Below are positions 35,849 to 44,668 of a stretch of DNA of 64,000 nt, piece by piece; within the stretch, counting starts at the first letter, position 1, and each line of letters starts with the position of its first letter. The stretch comes from Maribellus luteus. GTDB taxonomy: Bacteria > Bacteroidota > Bacteroidia > Bacteroidales > Prolixibacteraceae. The stretch lies in NCBI RefSeq assembly GCF_003576475.1, contig NZ_QWGR01000008.1, positions 18,099-82,098 on the forward strand, read 5' to 3'. The translations under genes were made by a program, and so were the position numbers. The notes beneath the pieces were generated by a model, which saw only the letters and a program-made list of their open reading frames with translations, made no database searches and had not been told where the DNA came from.

Positions 35849-38230
35849 TTAGCTGTTTTGCTGCAAGGCGGAAATGGCTTGTTGCAGCGCGGCTCTGTCC
35901 TGCCCCGACAGCCCTTCTGCTTTCAGTGCATCAGAATACAACTTTATGGCACCGCTTTTATTTCCGTCCTTCAAATAAATATCGGCCAGAAACTGAACGT
36001 TTCTTAAATCGCCGGGATTCAGGGCAAGTGCTTTCTTCAGGTTATTGACCGCTGCTGCTTTTTGTCCGTTTTGCAGCTGGTAGAATGCCAGGGTATAAAC
36101 GATGCTGCCATCCTCCGGACTGATCTTGTGTGCCTTTTCGGCATATTCCACGGCCTGTTTCAGGTCGCCGCGCTGAGCCACAATCACACTCAGGTTTTTG
36201 GCGGCTACGGCCTGTCCTGCCGGGTTGGCTTCCAGTGCAGCTTTCAGTGCCTGTTCAGCTTCGTCCATTCGTCCCTGCTCGGCCATCAAAAGCCCCAGGT
36301 TCAGGTTGGCCGCTTCGTTGCGGGGGTCGAATTTAATTACGTTGCGCAGGTTCTCTTCTGCTTTTGCCGGGTTGCCCACATAAGAATAGAGCACACTGCT
36401 GTTGATCAAAGGCAAAATGGATTCGGGATACAAACGGGTGGCCGTTTCATAGGCTCCCAATGCCGACTGTACATCTCCTTTATTCTGATGATAGAGCCCG
36501 AGATTGTAGTGGTTGCTCCAGTTGTCGAGCCGCGATGTCATCGAGGTTACATACTCTTTCTCGGCAGCGGCAATTATATTTTTCTGATCGGCGCTAAACA
36601 GGTCTTCCGGAAAAGTGAGAATGGCATTTGCCGCCTGTATGCGCACCAAACGAATATCATCCTGACAAGCTTTCAGAAGCGCATTTTTTGTTTCGTCGCT
36701 TACAATTCCGCCCAAGCCGTAAGCTGCCGACGAACGTACCAGTTCCGACGGATTGCCTAGCGCATCCATCAACACTGCTGCTTTTGATTCATCGGGGTAA
36801 TTGTTCAACAGGCGCACCAGTGAGTTGGCCACCACATCGTCGGTTTCGGGATTGCGAATCAGTGCGAACATCTTGTCCACATTCTTCCATTCCAGTTCGC
36901 GGGCCTCCTTGATCAACTGTGCCCATTTCAGTGTTTCTTCCTGGTAATTACCGTTGGGACGGGCTTTTACGATTTTATTGGCCCACTCGGGCGATTTATC
37001 TTTATGACACTGGTTGCAGGCGTTGGGCGATCCGAACCGGATGGTAGCCTCGGGCATGGGCGGGCGGAACGAGTGATCGCTGCGCAGGAAATGCCCCACA
37101 AATTCGCGCTTGGGCATGTGGCAGCTTAAACAGGTTAAACCGGCCTCGGCCTTGTGTCCCGTATGCGCTTCCAGGTCTTCGTTGCGATTGTTGTGGCATT
37201 TCAGACAAGCCTGGTTGGGGTTGTCTTTGTTGCGGTCGCGCCCGCTGGATGTGTGGCACGAAACACAGTGCAATTCACTTTTTTCGGTACATGAATTCAT
37301 CATCCAGCCTGTGAGCGTATAGTTTTCACCTAAATCGCGCCCGTCGGGATAAAAGTCACGGTCTTCGAGCGTGGTCACGTTGTAATTGTCAAAAAACTTA
37401 TCGCCCGGCATGTAGCTCGGGGTAATGGGTTGCATTTTTGAATGGCAGGTAGCACAAGCATCGTTGTTCTGCTCTTTTGTAAACACCGATGTGCTGATCA
37501 GCCCCAACTCTTTGGCTTTCTCCCCTTCTTTCAGGTTCTTGAAAATACGAATGTGTTCGCCTGCCGGCCCGTGACAGGTTTCACAGTTGATTCCGGGTTC
37601 TTTCCAGGTAGTGTGGTAGGTGTCGGTTTCCAAATCGAAGTTGGTACTTAGCTGACTGATATGACAGCTGTAACACCCGGTATTAAACGCAAACTGGTCG
37701 TCTTTCCAGGGCAGAGCCTCATCTGCGGGAGAATTGTCGTTAAAATGACGAACGCCCGACTCAGGATAGTTGAACCACTTCTTTGCATTGGCATCATAAG
37801 CCAAAGGAATATTCTGAAGTTTGCCTTTTTCAAACGGCGTCAGAAAACAGTATACATTGTGTCCGCCCATGGCCCAGAGTATGTCGTAGGTAGTAACCAA
37901 TTCCTTGCCCTTGCGCTCGTACATTACCATGGTCGAATCTTTAAACTCCACCTGAAACAGGTTCCCTTCCACAGCAATCGGTTCGCTGTTGGGCAAGCGG
38001 TGCTTGGCCATGAATTCGGCATTGACAGGCATCATCGCCTGCGCATGGTACGACGGCGACCACAGCTCGTAGAACTTTTCGTGGCATTCTTTACAACTCT
38101 GCGAGCCTACAAATTCTCCATCAGGATTTGGTTGCGCACCTCTTTGGGTGCATGAGAAAAGGGTGAATACAGTGATTACCCCCACTATCCAATTTTGCCG
38201 GTTCATTCTTCTCTTTTTGGTTTCTGACAC
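35849..38230 (-). CDS. Octaheme cytochrome c with HEAT and TPR repeats
   Basis: The 793-residue protein carries a lipoprotein-like signal (FTLFSC, Cys27). Eight CxxCH heme motifs lie in residues about 46-400 (CKECH, CYSCH, CETCH, CATCH, CVSCH, CLKCH, CLSCH, CNQCH). HEAT-like repeats (about 440-560) and about five tetratricopeptide repeats (about 570-780) follow. It belongs to a group of multiheme cytochromes related in layout to cytochrome c554, fused to protein-binding repeats. It is probably exported and anchored to the outer membrane, serving electron transfer. Neither electron donor nor acceptor is in the window. The fusion suggests docking to a larger complex. Confidence 0.93.
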   Translation of the reverse strand: MSETKKRRMNRQNWIVGVITVFTLFSCTQRGAQPNPDGEFVGSQSCKECHEKFYELWSPSYHAQAMMPVNAEFMAKHRLPNSEPIAVEGNLFQVEFKDSTMVMYERKGKELVTTYDILWAMGGHNVYCFLTPFEKGKLQNIPLAYDANAKKWFNYPESGVRHFNDNSPADEALPWKDDQFAFNTGCYSCHISQLSTNFDLETDTYHTTWKEPGINCETCHGPAGEHIRIFKNLKEGEKAKELGLISTSVFTKEQNNDACATCHSKMQPITPSYMPGDKFFDNYNVTTLEDRDFYPDGRDLGENYTLTGWMMNSCTEKSELHCVSCHTSSGRDRNKDNPNQACLKCHNNRNEDLEAHTGHKAEAGLTCLSCHMPKREFVGHFLRSDHSFRPPMPEATIRFGSPNACNQCHKDKSPEWANKIVKARPNGNYQEETLKWAQLIKEARELEWKNVDKMFALIRNPETDDVVANSLVRLLNNYPDESKAAVLMDALGNPSELVRSSAAYGLGGIVSDETKNALLKACQDDIRLVRIQAANAILTFPEDLFSADQKNIIAAAEKEYVTSMTSRLDNWSNHYNLGLYHQNKGDVQSALGAYETATRLYPESILPLINSSVLYSYVGNPAKAEENLRNVIKFDPRNEAANLNLGLLMAEQGRMDEAEQALKAALEANPAGQAVAAKNLSVIVAQRGDLKQAVEYAEKAHKISPEDGSIVYTLAFYQLQNGQKAAAVNNLKKALALNPGDLRNVQFLADIYLKDGNKSGAIKLYSDALKAEGLSGQDRAALQQAISALQQNS

Positions 38231-38279
38231 AGCAAATATTGTAATTTATTGCGTAAGAATGAATTTAATTAGCTCCCTT

Positions 38280-38296
38280 TCTGTCTGACAGACAGA
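38280..38296. repeat. Perfect palindrome downstream of the sulfatase gene
   Basis: TCTGTCTGACAGACAGA is a perfect inverted repeat (8+1+8). It contains the same core, TGTCTGACAGACA, as one unit type of the 41-bp array at 33606-34220. Confidence 0.6.
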
Positions 38297-38329
38297 TTTG
38301 TTCTTATCAAATTGAAACTCCGAACGGGA

Positions 38330-39934
38330 TCATTTCCAGTACTCTATCCGTGGATTCTTTTTTACCTTCTCCTTGTATTCATCAATAAAATGCTGATTGA
38401 GTGAATCACTGTCCTCGTATTGAGTGCGTAATTCTTCCAACTCTTTATGAAGGGTTTCCTTGACAGAATCATAGGCCGGGTCGTTGTAAACATTTTTCAT
38501 TTCCAGGGGATCTTTGGTCAAATCAAACAGTTCCCATTCATCGATGTCGTAATAGAAATGAATCAGTTTGTAATTGTCGGTGGTTATTCCGTAATGGCGC
38601 ATAACGTTGTGTTCCGACGGATGTTCGTAATAATGGTAATAGTGCGCCTTCCGCCAGTCGGCCGGGGTCTCCCCTTTTAAAACCGGCAACATGCTTCGTC
38701 CCTGCATTTCTTCCGGAATCTCTGCCCCGGCAATGTCAATCAGTGTTTCTCCAAAATCGAGGTTGGATACCATGTCGTTGTTCACCGTTCCCGGCTCAAT
38801 TACGCCCGGCCAGCTGATCAACAAGGGCGTACGCAGCGATTCTTTGTACATCCAGCGTTTGTCGAACCAGCCGTGCTCACCTAAATAAAATCCCTGGTCA
38901 GAAGAATAAATCACGATAGTGTTTTTATCCAAACCGCTTTCCTTTAAATAGTCGAGCACCTTCCCGACACTTTTATCCACCGAAGCAATACAGGCCAGGT
39001 AATCGCGCATGTAACGCTGGTATTTAAACCGTACCAGGTCTTCGCCCGTCGGGTTTGTTTGTTTGAATTCTTCGTAGATGGGCCCGTACACTGCCTGCCA
39101 TTGTTTCTGTTGCTCGGCGTTTAATCCGCCCCTTGGCTGATCGCTTAATTTCAAATCGTAAACAGGCATCATCGTTTGAGCAATCGACATGTTGTTTAAG
39201 GCGGCAGCTTTCCGGTCTCCTTCGTAATCATCAAAAAGAGTCGGAGGTTCCGGGAAGGTCACATCTTCATACATACCCAGTTCGTTGGGTCCCGGCTCCC
39301 ACGAACGATGGGGTGCCTTGTGCCACATCATTACCATAAACGGCTGCGTTGAATCTTTCATGCCTTGCATCCACTCAATCGTTTTATCGGTGATGATTTC
39401 GGTTGTATAACCTTCCATCTTGTACTCACCCGACTGGTTGATAAACATGGGATTGTAATACTTTCCCTGCCCGGGCAGAATATCAAAATAATCGAAGCCG
39501 GAAGGAGTTCCGCCTAAATGGAGTTTCCCAATCACAGCGGTTTTATAGCCCGTTTGCTGAAGCACTTTTGTAAAAGTTTGCTGGCTAAAATCGAACTTCG
39601 ATCCGCCTGTATTATCCACAAATCCGTTTCTATGGCTGTACCTGCCGCTCAAAATAGTTGCCCGCGAAGGGCCGCAAATCGAGTTGGTAACCATGCACTG
39701 GTTGAACAGCATTCCCCCGCTGGCCAAACGATCAATGTTGGGCGTAGGAGCCAACTCCGCCAGCGGACCGCCATAAGCACTTATGGCCTGAAACGCGTGA
39801 TCGTCACTCATGATAAAAACGATATTGGGGCGTTGCGCTGACTGCTTTTCGGTCACCGGATTACAGGCAGTAAAAACAACACTGATCAGCAACACGAAAT
39901 AGCTTGACTTCAATGACAATAAAACAGACTTCAT
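38330..39934 (-). CDS. Sulfatase, S1 family, lipoprotein
   Basis: The ATG at 39934 (MKSVLLSLKSSYFVLLISVVF) gives 534 residues and a lipobox ending Cys24. An upstream in-frame ATG at 40030 would place 32 non-signal residues in front. The catalytic motif is CGPSRATILSGRYS (Cys87), the C-x-P-S-R form that is oxidised to formylglycine. 'NIVFIMSDDHAFQA' supplies the metal-binding acidic pair, and later motifs include 'YLGEHGWFDKRWMYKESLRTPLLISWPG'. It likely removes sulfate from host or algal glycans at the cell surface. The maturase is not in the window. A decayed gene fragment lies 140 bases upstream. Confidence 0.93.
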   Translation of the reverse strand: MKSVLLSLKSSYFVLLISVVFTACNPVTEKQSAQRPNIVFIMSDDHAFQAISAYGGPLAELAPTPNIDRLASGGMLFNQCMVTNSICGPSRATILSGRYSHRNGFVDNTGGSKFDFSQQTFTKVLQQTGYKTAVIGKLHLGGTPSGFDYFDILPGQGKYYNPMFINQSGEYKMEGYTTEIITDKTIEWMQGMKDSTQPFMVMMWHKAPHRSWEPGPNELGMYEDVTFPEPPTLFDDYEGDRKAAALNNMSIAQTMMPVYDLKLSDQPRGGLNAEQQKQWQAVYGPIYEEFKQTNPTGEDLVRFKYQRYMRDYLACIASVDKSVGKVLDYLKESGLDKNTIVIYSSDQGFYLGEHGWFDKRWMYKESLRTPLLISWPGVIEPGTVNNDMVSNLDFGETLIDIAGAEIPEEMQGRSMLPVLKGETPADWRKAHYYHYYEHPSEHNVMRHYGITTDNYKLIHFYYDIDEWELFDLTKDPLEMKNVYNDPAYDSVKETLHKELEELRTQYEDSDSLNQHFIDEYKEKVKKNPRIEYWK

Positions 39935-40073
39935 TTGATTAAATTTTTTGGATTCAACTTTATTGGCACTTTCCAATAAGGTTCCATTCTTATAAAATAT
40001 TTCTTTTCTCCATTCGGGTAAATGATCCAATCATTTACAAAAGACAATCCTTGATGCGTTACAAATTTATTAC

Positions 40074-40268
40074 TTATTCTAATCCGGCGGTTTCTTTGCT
40101 GATCTTATTTTGAATCGATTCGTACCGCTGCCTTACTTCTTCCGGCACGGTTTTATATTCCGAAATACCCACCGGGTTCTCCAATTCTTCAGGGTCGTTC
40201 GCGTGTTCGTTATGGAACATGACACTTCGTTTATTGAAATATTTTAACCGATCGTGTCCGGAAATAAT
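40074..40268 (-). pseudogene. Fragment of a lost gene (C-terminal remnant)
   Basis: Reading minus, an open frame of 64 codons (40074-40268, stop TAA) has coding-like composition, including 'RLKYFNKRSVMFHNEHAND' and 'LENPVGISEYKTVPEEVRQR', but begins abruptly after a stop codon. An internal ATG at 40220 gives a 48-residue product. The acidic, proline-containing end resembles the C-terminal tail of a membrane transporter or a sulfatase. I take it as the last exonless remnant of a deleted gene, though a short real gene cannot be excluded. Confidence 0.45.
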
Positions 40269-40339
40269 TTAAATTCAATACTTTTATGTAAAGCAACAGA
40301 AATGAAACAAGCATGTAATTCATGCCCAAGAGGATGATT

Positions 40340-40357
40340 ATCCGTCAACTGACGGGT
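40340..40357. repeat. RTCCGTC...GACGG palindrome
   Basis: ATCCGTCAACTGACGGGT is a near-perfect 18-bp inverted repeat, 30 bases before the plus-strand dehydrogenase gene. Related palindromes lie at 5775, 41831 and 58819. Confidence 0.6.
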
Positions 40358-40386
40358 TATCTTAGATAATTTACAATTATAAACAG

Positions 40387-41595
40387 ATGAAAGTAGGAAT
40401 TTTAAGAGAAGGTAAAACTCCCCCCGATAAAAGAGTACCCTTAACCCCGGAACAATGCCTGGAAGTAATGGAGAAATTTCCATCGGTAAAAGTGGTGGTT
40501 CAACCCAGTCCTATCCGTAGTTTTAAGGATGATAACTATACCAGCATCGGCATTGAACTACAGGAAGATTTGAGCGACTGCGACGTCCTGCTAGGTGTGA
40601 AAGAAGTGCGTATCCAGGATTTTATTCCCGGAAAGATCTACTTGTTTTTCTCGCACACCATCAAAAAACAAGCCTACAACCGGAAGTTGCTGCAAACGGT
40701 TTTGGAAAAGAACATCCAGCTGGTGGATTACGAAGTGCTGACCAATAAAGAAGGTTTCCGCATCATTGGTTTCGGGCGATTTGCCGGATTGGTAGGTGTC
40801 TACAACGGGCTGCGGGCTTTCGGCTTACGAAATAATATTTTCAACTTAAAACCGGCGCACCAGTGTCACGACCTTGCAGAAATGCTGCAAATACTCGACG
40901 GCATCCAACTGCCCCCGGTTAAAATAGCGGTTACCGGAGACGGAAGAGTGGCGGGCGGCGTTCTGGAAATACTGAACCACATGAACATCGTCCGGGTTAC
41001 TCCAGCCAGTTTTTTGAGCGAAACAGATCCCAAGGAGGCGATTTACACCCAGCTGCTTCCGAATAATTATGCCCAAAGAAAAGACGGAGAAGCATTTGAG
41101 TTGATGCACTTTTTCAACCATCCGGAAATGTATGAAAATGCATTCGAAGCCTACACAAAAGCTACCGATCTGCTGATTGCCGCTGCTTACTGGGATCCAA
41201 AAGCACCGGTACTCTTTACGGCAGAAGATGCCCGGTCCGAAGATTTCCGAATCAGCGTTATCTCCGATATTACCTGCGACATCGAAGGTTCCATTCCTTC
41301 CACCAAACGGGCTTCCTTGATCGACGATCCGTTTTACGATTACAATCCGGAAACAGGCGAGCTGGAAGCAGCGTTTTCTAATCCACGAAATATTTCGGTA
41401 CAGGCGGTTGACAACCTGCCCTGCGAATTACCCAAAGACGCCTCGCTCGACTTTGGAAGAAACCTGATCGACAAAGTGTTCCCAAGCCTGTTTGGAGAAG
41501 ATATCGATGGTATCGTTCAACGAGCTTCGATTACGAAAGGCGGGAAACTAACCGAGCGATTTGCTTATTTACAGGATTTTGCGGAGGGGAAGTGA
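40387..41595 (+). CDS. Saccharopine/alanine-dehydrogenase-like NAD(P) oxidoreductase
   Basis: The 402-residue protein begins MKVGILREGKTPPDKRVPLTPEQ, the start of the AlaDh/PNT N-terminal domain. Motifs include 'FFSHTIKKQAYNRKLL' and 'IGFGRFAGLVGVYNGLRAF'. The NAD(P)-binding segment 'VKIAVTGDGRVAGGVLEILNHM' (about 178-200) follows, then 'ISDITCDIEGSIPST'. The layout matches the NAD+-dependent saccharopine dehydrogenase (Lys1-like) branch rather than true alanine dehydrogenase. It probably acts on an amino acid or its keto-acid conjugate; the exact reaction is unproven. It is monocistronic, with no clear -7 box upstream. Confidence 0.87.
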   Translation: MKVGILREGKTPPDKRVPLTPEQCLEVMEKFPSVKVVVQPSPIRSFKDDNYTSIGIELQEDLSDCDVLLGVKEVRIQDFIPGKIYLFFSHTIKKQAYNRKLLQTVLEKNIQLVDYEVLTNKEGFRIIGFGRFAGLVGVYNGLRAFGLRNNIFNLKPAHQCHDLAEMLQILDGIQLPPVKIAVTGDGRVAGGVLEILNHMNIVRVTPASFLSETDPKEAIYTQLLPNNYAQRKDGEAFELMHFFNHPEMYENAFEAYTKATDLLIAAAYWDPKAPVLFTAEDARSEDFRISVISDITCDIEGSIPSTKRASLIDDPFYDYNPETGELEAAFSNPRNISVQAVDNLPCELPKDASLDFGRNLIDKVFPSLFGEDIDGIVQRASITKGGKLTERFAYLQDFAEGK

Positions 41596-41814
41596 GTCAA
41601 AGTTATTGGTAGAGTTTGATAGTGATTTATTGCAATGGGTTGTTGACTTATGAATCGTCAAAGTTGTCAGTCACAGTCTCAGTGTACAGTCTTCTTTTGG
41701 GGAGCTTGCAATTTGGCAATTCCGCAATTTAGCAGTTTGCTATTAACGCATTTATCCATTACTCAATCCTTTAACAAATCAGTCCTTCAATCCATCTCCC
41801 CTTCAGTCCCTAAT
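41596..41814. other. Word-like intergenic sequence
   Basis: It contains loosely repeated phrases (TGGCAATTCCGCAATTTAGC, 'cattactcaatcctttaacaaatcagtcc') of the same kind as at 5539 and 23986. No gene. Confidence 0.5.
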
Positions 41815-41858
41815 AAAAAAACGCCGATCCATCCGTCGATTGACGGACAGACCGGCGT
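41815..41858 (-). terminator. Terminator of htpG, containing a palindrome
   Basis: On the minus strand ACGCCGGTCT and GATCGGCGT enclose an inner palindrome (GTCCGTCAATCGACGGAT), and the outer stem is followed by TTTTTTTATT. It lies 41 bases beyond the htpG stop. Confidence 0.8.
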
Positions 41859-41898
41859 CAGTTCTCACTCTTCCTTGACCGGATTGTTATGCACAATC

Positions 41899-43959
41899 CT
41901 ATTTTATCAGTTCTACACTTCGTTTTACAAATTTGTCGAGGTCGGCACCTTTTAGCAAACCGTTGGCCAGCAATGCCAGGTCAACCATTTGTTTGGCCAG
42001 TTTATTGCTTTTGCCAAATTCAGTCAGCTGCCCTCTCTTTTCTTCTTCCAGTTTCACCAGCTCACTGTTCAATGTGTCCAGCTTTTCTTTGTCAGCCTGC
42101 GGAATTTCTTCGTCTTTTTTGCCTTCTTTGGCTTTCTCCAACTCTGCAATCTCGTCTTTTTTCACCGCAAGAGAAGCAGTGAGTTCCTCCAGGTTTTTGC
42201 CCAGTTTCTTGTCCTTGGCATCCAGCACCGTCTTCACCAACGGATGCGAAGTATTCACCACCAGACTTAGGTTTTCCGGCATATCGCCATAGAAGTTCAT
42301 TCCTCCCTGCATCGCGCTCATGTCCTTCATCCGGCGCATAAACTCGTTACGGGTAATCACCATTGGCGATCCGCTTTCTCCCAAATCCTTGAAGTCAACG
42401 ATAAAAGAATAATCAGTAGCTTCGGGACAAACTGCCTGGAAGATCGGTGACAATTCCTGTTTCTGCTCCCACGAAAGCTCTTCCTTGGCTGAATCTTCTT
42501 TTCGGATCAGGTGCTCCACCACATCCGAGTCAACACGCACAAAACGTTTGTCGGTGTATTGCTGCTCAAACTTATTGATCAGGTGAGGAGTCAGCACATC
42601 ATCCAGCACCAGCACATCGTACCCTTTGTTTTTGGCCTCTTCCACAAAGGTATACTGCTCTGTAACATTGGTGGTGTACAAATAAATGGTGTTGTTATCC
42701 TTGTCGGTCTGGTTCTCTTTTACCAGTTTCTCGTATTCTTCCCAGGTGAAGTATTTGTTCTCCGCATTTTTCAGCAGGAAGAAATTCATGGCCCGGTCGT
42801 GGAATTTTTCTTCGGTGAGCATGCCGTATTCGATAAAGATCTTCAGATCGTCCCATTTCTTTTCGAAGTCTTCGCGGTTGTCTTTGAACAACTGGTGTAA
42901 ACGGTCGGCCACTTTTTTATTGATATGGCTGCTGATCTTTTTCACGTTTGAATCGCTCTGCAAATACGAACGCGAAACGTTCAGCGGAATATCCGGAGAA
43001 TCGATCACACCGTGCAAAAGTGTCAGAAATTCGGGAACAATGCCTTCCACCGAATCGGTCACAAAAACCTGGTTGCAATACAACTGGATTTTATTTTTTT
43101 GAACCTCAAAGTTGCTTTTGATTTTTGGGAAGTAAAGAATCCCGGTGAGGTTAAACGGATAATCCACATTCAGGTGAATGTTGAACAAAGGCTCTTCGCC
43201 AAAGGGGTACAGCTGACGATAGAAGTTTTTGTAGTCTTCGTCTTTCAGATCAGCAGGTGCTTTTGTCCAGGCCGGTGTTGTATCGTTTACCTGGTTGTCT
43301 TCCTCCGTATCTACCTGCTGACCGTCTTTCCAGTCTTTTTTCTTTCCGAAAACCACCGGAATCGGCAGAAACTTACAGTACTTATTCAGAATCTCTGAAA
43401 TTTTCTGATCATCCAGGAAGCCTTTCTCCTCTTCACTGATGTGCATCACGATGTCGGTACCTACGCCATCTTTTTCAACTTCTTCGAGCGTGTATTCTGG
43501 GCTTCCGGTACAGCTCCACTTCACTGCTTTTGCCCCGTCTTTATACGATTTGGTGATGACATCCACCTTTTCGGAAACCATGAATGAGCTGTAAAAACCC
43601 AATCCAAAATGACCGATAATGGCATGGGCGTCTTCTTTGTATTTATCCAAAAACTCGTTGGCTCCCGAGAAAGCGATCTGGTTGATGTACTTTTCCACTT
43701 CTTCGGCTGTCATACCGATACCTTTGTCAGAAACGGTGATGGTTTTTGCGTCTTTGTCGAGTTTTACAACCACTTTTGCTCCGCTCAAATCGCCGCTGTA
43801 CTCACCTTTCGATGCCAGTGTTTTTAGCTTTTGAGTTGCATCAACGGCGTTCGAAACAATCTCGCGTAAAAAAATGTCGTGGTCAGAATAAAGAAATTTT
43901 TTGATTACCGGAAACAGATTTTCGCTGGTAACTCCAATTTTTCCTGTCTGCATATTCAA
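41899..43959 (-). CDS. htpG: Molecular chaperone HtpG (Hsp90)
   Basis: The 686-residue protein has the GHKL ATPase domain with 'FLREIVSNAVDATQKL', 'VSDKGIGMTAEEVEKYI' and 'GHFGLGFYSSFMVSEKVDVIT'. The middle domain has 'GILYFPKIKSNFEVQKNKIQLYCNQVFVTD' and 'SLNVSRSYLQ'-like 'PLNVSRSYLQSDSN'. The C-terminal dimerisation domain includes an insert rich in Lys/Glu (about 590-640). The length is slightly above that of E. coli HtpG (624). It assists folding of client proteins in the cytoplasm. It is monocistronic, with a strong terminator. Confidence 0.97.
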   Translation of the reverse strand: MNMQTGKIGVTSENLFPVIKKFLYSDHDIFLREIVSNAVDATQKLKTLASKGEYSGDLSGAKVVVKLDKDAKTITVSDKGIGMTAEEVEKYINQIAFSGANEFLDKYKEDAHAIIGHFGLGFYSSFMVSEKVDVITKSYKDGAKAVKWSCTGSPEYTLEEVEKDGVGTDIVMHISEEEKGFLDDQKISEILNKYCKFLPIPVVFGKKKDWKDGQQVDTEEDNQVNDTTPAWTKAPADLKDEDYKNFYRQLYPFGEEPLFNIHLNVDYPFNLTGILYFPKIKSNFEVQKNKIQLYCNQVFVTDSVEGIVPEFLTLLHGVIDSPDIPLNVSRSYLQSDSNVKKISSHINKKVADRLHQLFKDNREDFEKKWDDLKIFIEYGMLTEEKFHDRAMNFFLLKNAENKYFTWEEYEKLVKENQTDKDNNTIYLYTTNVTEQYTFVEEAKNKGYDVLVLDDVLTPHLINKFEQQYTDKRFVRVDSDVVEHLIRKEDSAKEELSWEQKQELSPIFQAVCPEATDYSFIVDFKDLGESGSPMVITRNEFMRRMKDMSAMQGGMNFYGDMPENLSLVVNTSHPLVKTVLDAKDKKLGKNLEELTASLAVKKDEIAELEKAKEGKKDEEIPQADKEKLDTLNSELVKLEEEKRGQLTEFGKSNKLAKQMVDLALLANGLLKGADLDKFVKRSVELIK

Positions 43960-44104
43960 TATATTTTTATGTTATTTTTTCTGTTCGAGGGGCAAAAAGT
44001 CAAACCCTGTGCCAACCGGTCTTTTAGTGACGAATTGACAGCAGCACTTTTAGAAATCAGACAGAATGGTATAGAATTGATTTCATCTATTCAGCTCTTT
44101 ATTC

Positions 44105-44112
44105 TAATTTTG
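44105..44112 (+). promoter_or_regulatory. -7 promoter box before the antitoxin gene
   Basis: TAATTTTG is a full match to TAnnTTTG, 18 bases before the ATG at 44131. The nearest TTG (44077-44079) lies 25 bases upstream, a slightly long spacing. Confidence 0.45.
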
Positions 44113-44130
44113 AACTATTCACTTCATCAA

Positions 44131-44325
44131 ATGGAACTGGTTTTAAAATTAAACAAGAAACAGTTGAAGATCTTTACGGATCTGGCGGATAAACTGAACA
44201 TCAAACACTTTGTTGTGAATGATCAAGAGGAAGATGCCGCGATGTACCGTGCTATGCAGGACGGCGACCAGAATATTTTGGAAGATCCCGATTTAACCGA
44301 CTTTGAGAATTGGCTCAAAGAATGA
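44131..44325 (+). CDS. Small antitoxin-like protein
   Basis: The 64-residue protein starts at the ATG at 44131; upstream codons overlap the divergent htpG region and have no protein character. The sequence 'VLKLNKKQLKIFTDLADKL' followed by an acidic C-terminal half ('DQEEDAAMYRAMQDGDQNILEDPDLTDFENWLKE') is the layout of small antitoxins that pair with RelE/ParE-type toxins. Its stop overlaps the start of the decayed toxin gene by four bases (ATGA), the typical arrangement of such pairs. I do not recognise a specific antitoxin family. Confidence 0.75.
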   Translation: MELVLKLNKKQLKIFTDLADKLNIKHFVVNDQEEDAAMYRAMQDGDQNILEDPDLTDFENWLKE

Positions 44326-44583
44326 AAACGCTCTATACCAAATAATTCGAAAAAGATGTAAGGAAATACCCTGAATACAGAACTCAGGTTCTTGAGGTAA
44401 TCAGGCGTTTTAAGGATGCTTCCTCTCTTGATGAACTTTCAAACATAAAAAAACTTCAGTCTGAAGGAAAAAGATTTTCGGCTTAGGCTTGGAAACTTTC
44501 GTTTGGGCTTTTCTGTCGTCGATGAAACCATCGTTTTTAAACGATTTCTCCATCGGAAAGATATCTACAAATATTTCCCATAA
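44322..44583 (+). pseudogene. Inactivated RelE/ParE-type toxin gene
   Basis: The reading begins MKTLYTK, then meets a TAA stop at codon 8 (44343-44345) where the family has Lys or Glu before 'FEKDVRKYP'. The frame continues through 'EYRTQVLEVIRRFKDASSLDELSNIKKLQSEGKRF', then shifts by one base near 44480. The shifted frame resumes with 'RLRLGNFRLGFSVVDETIVF' and 'KRFLHRKDIYKYFP', the typical C-terminus of RelE-like toxins. At least one nonsense mutation and one frameshift therefore separate a recognisable whole. The toxin should be inactive while the antitoxin frame upstream is intact. Confidence 0.88.
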
Positions 44584-44668
44584 AGGCTGGATCTGATCCT
44601 TACCTTTAAAATTTTATGACATTTCCCCTTTTTTTTATTCCGCCAAAGTCGCTTATTTTGCGTCACTT

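Noticed and set aside
42686..43102. Open frames on the plus strand inside htpG
   Set aside because: They lie fully within a well-supported chaperone gene and show no protein character.
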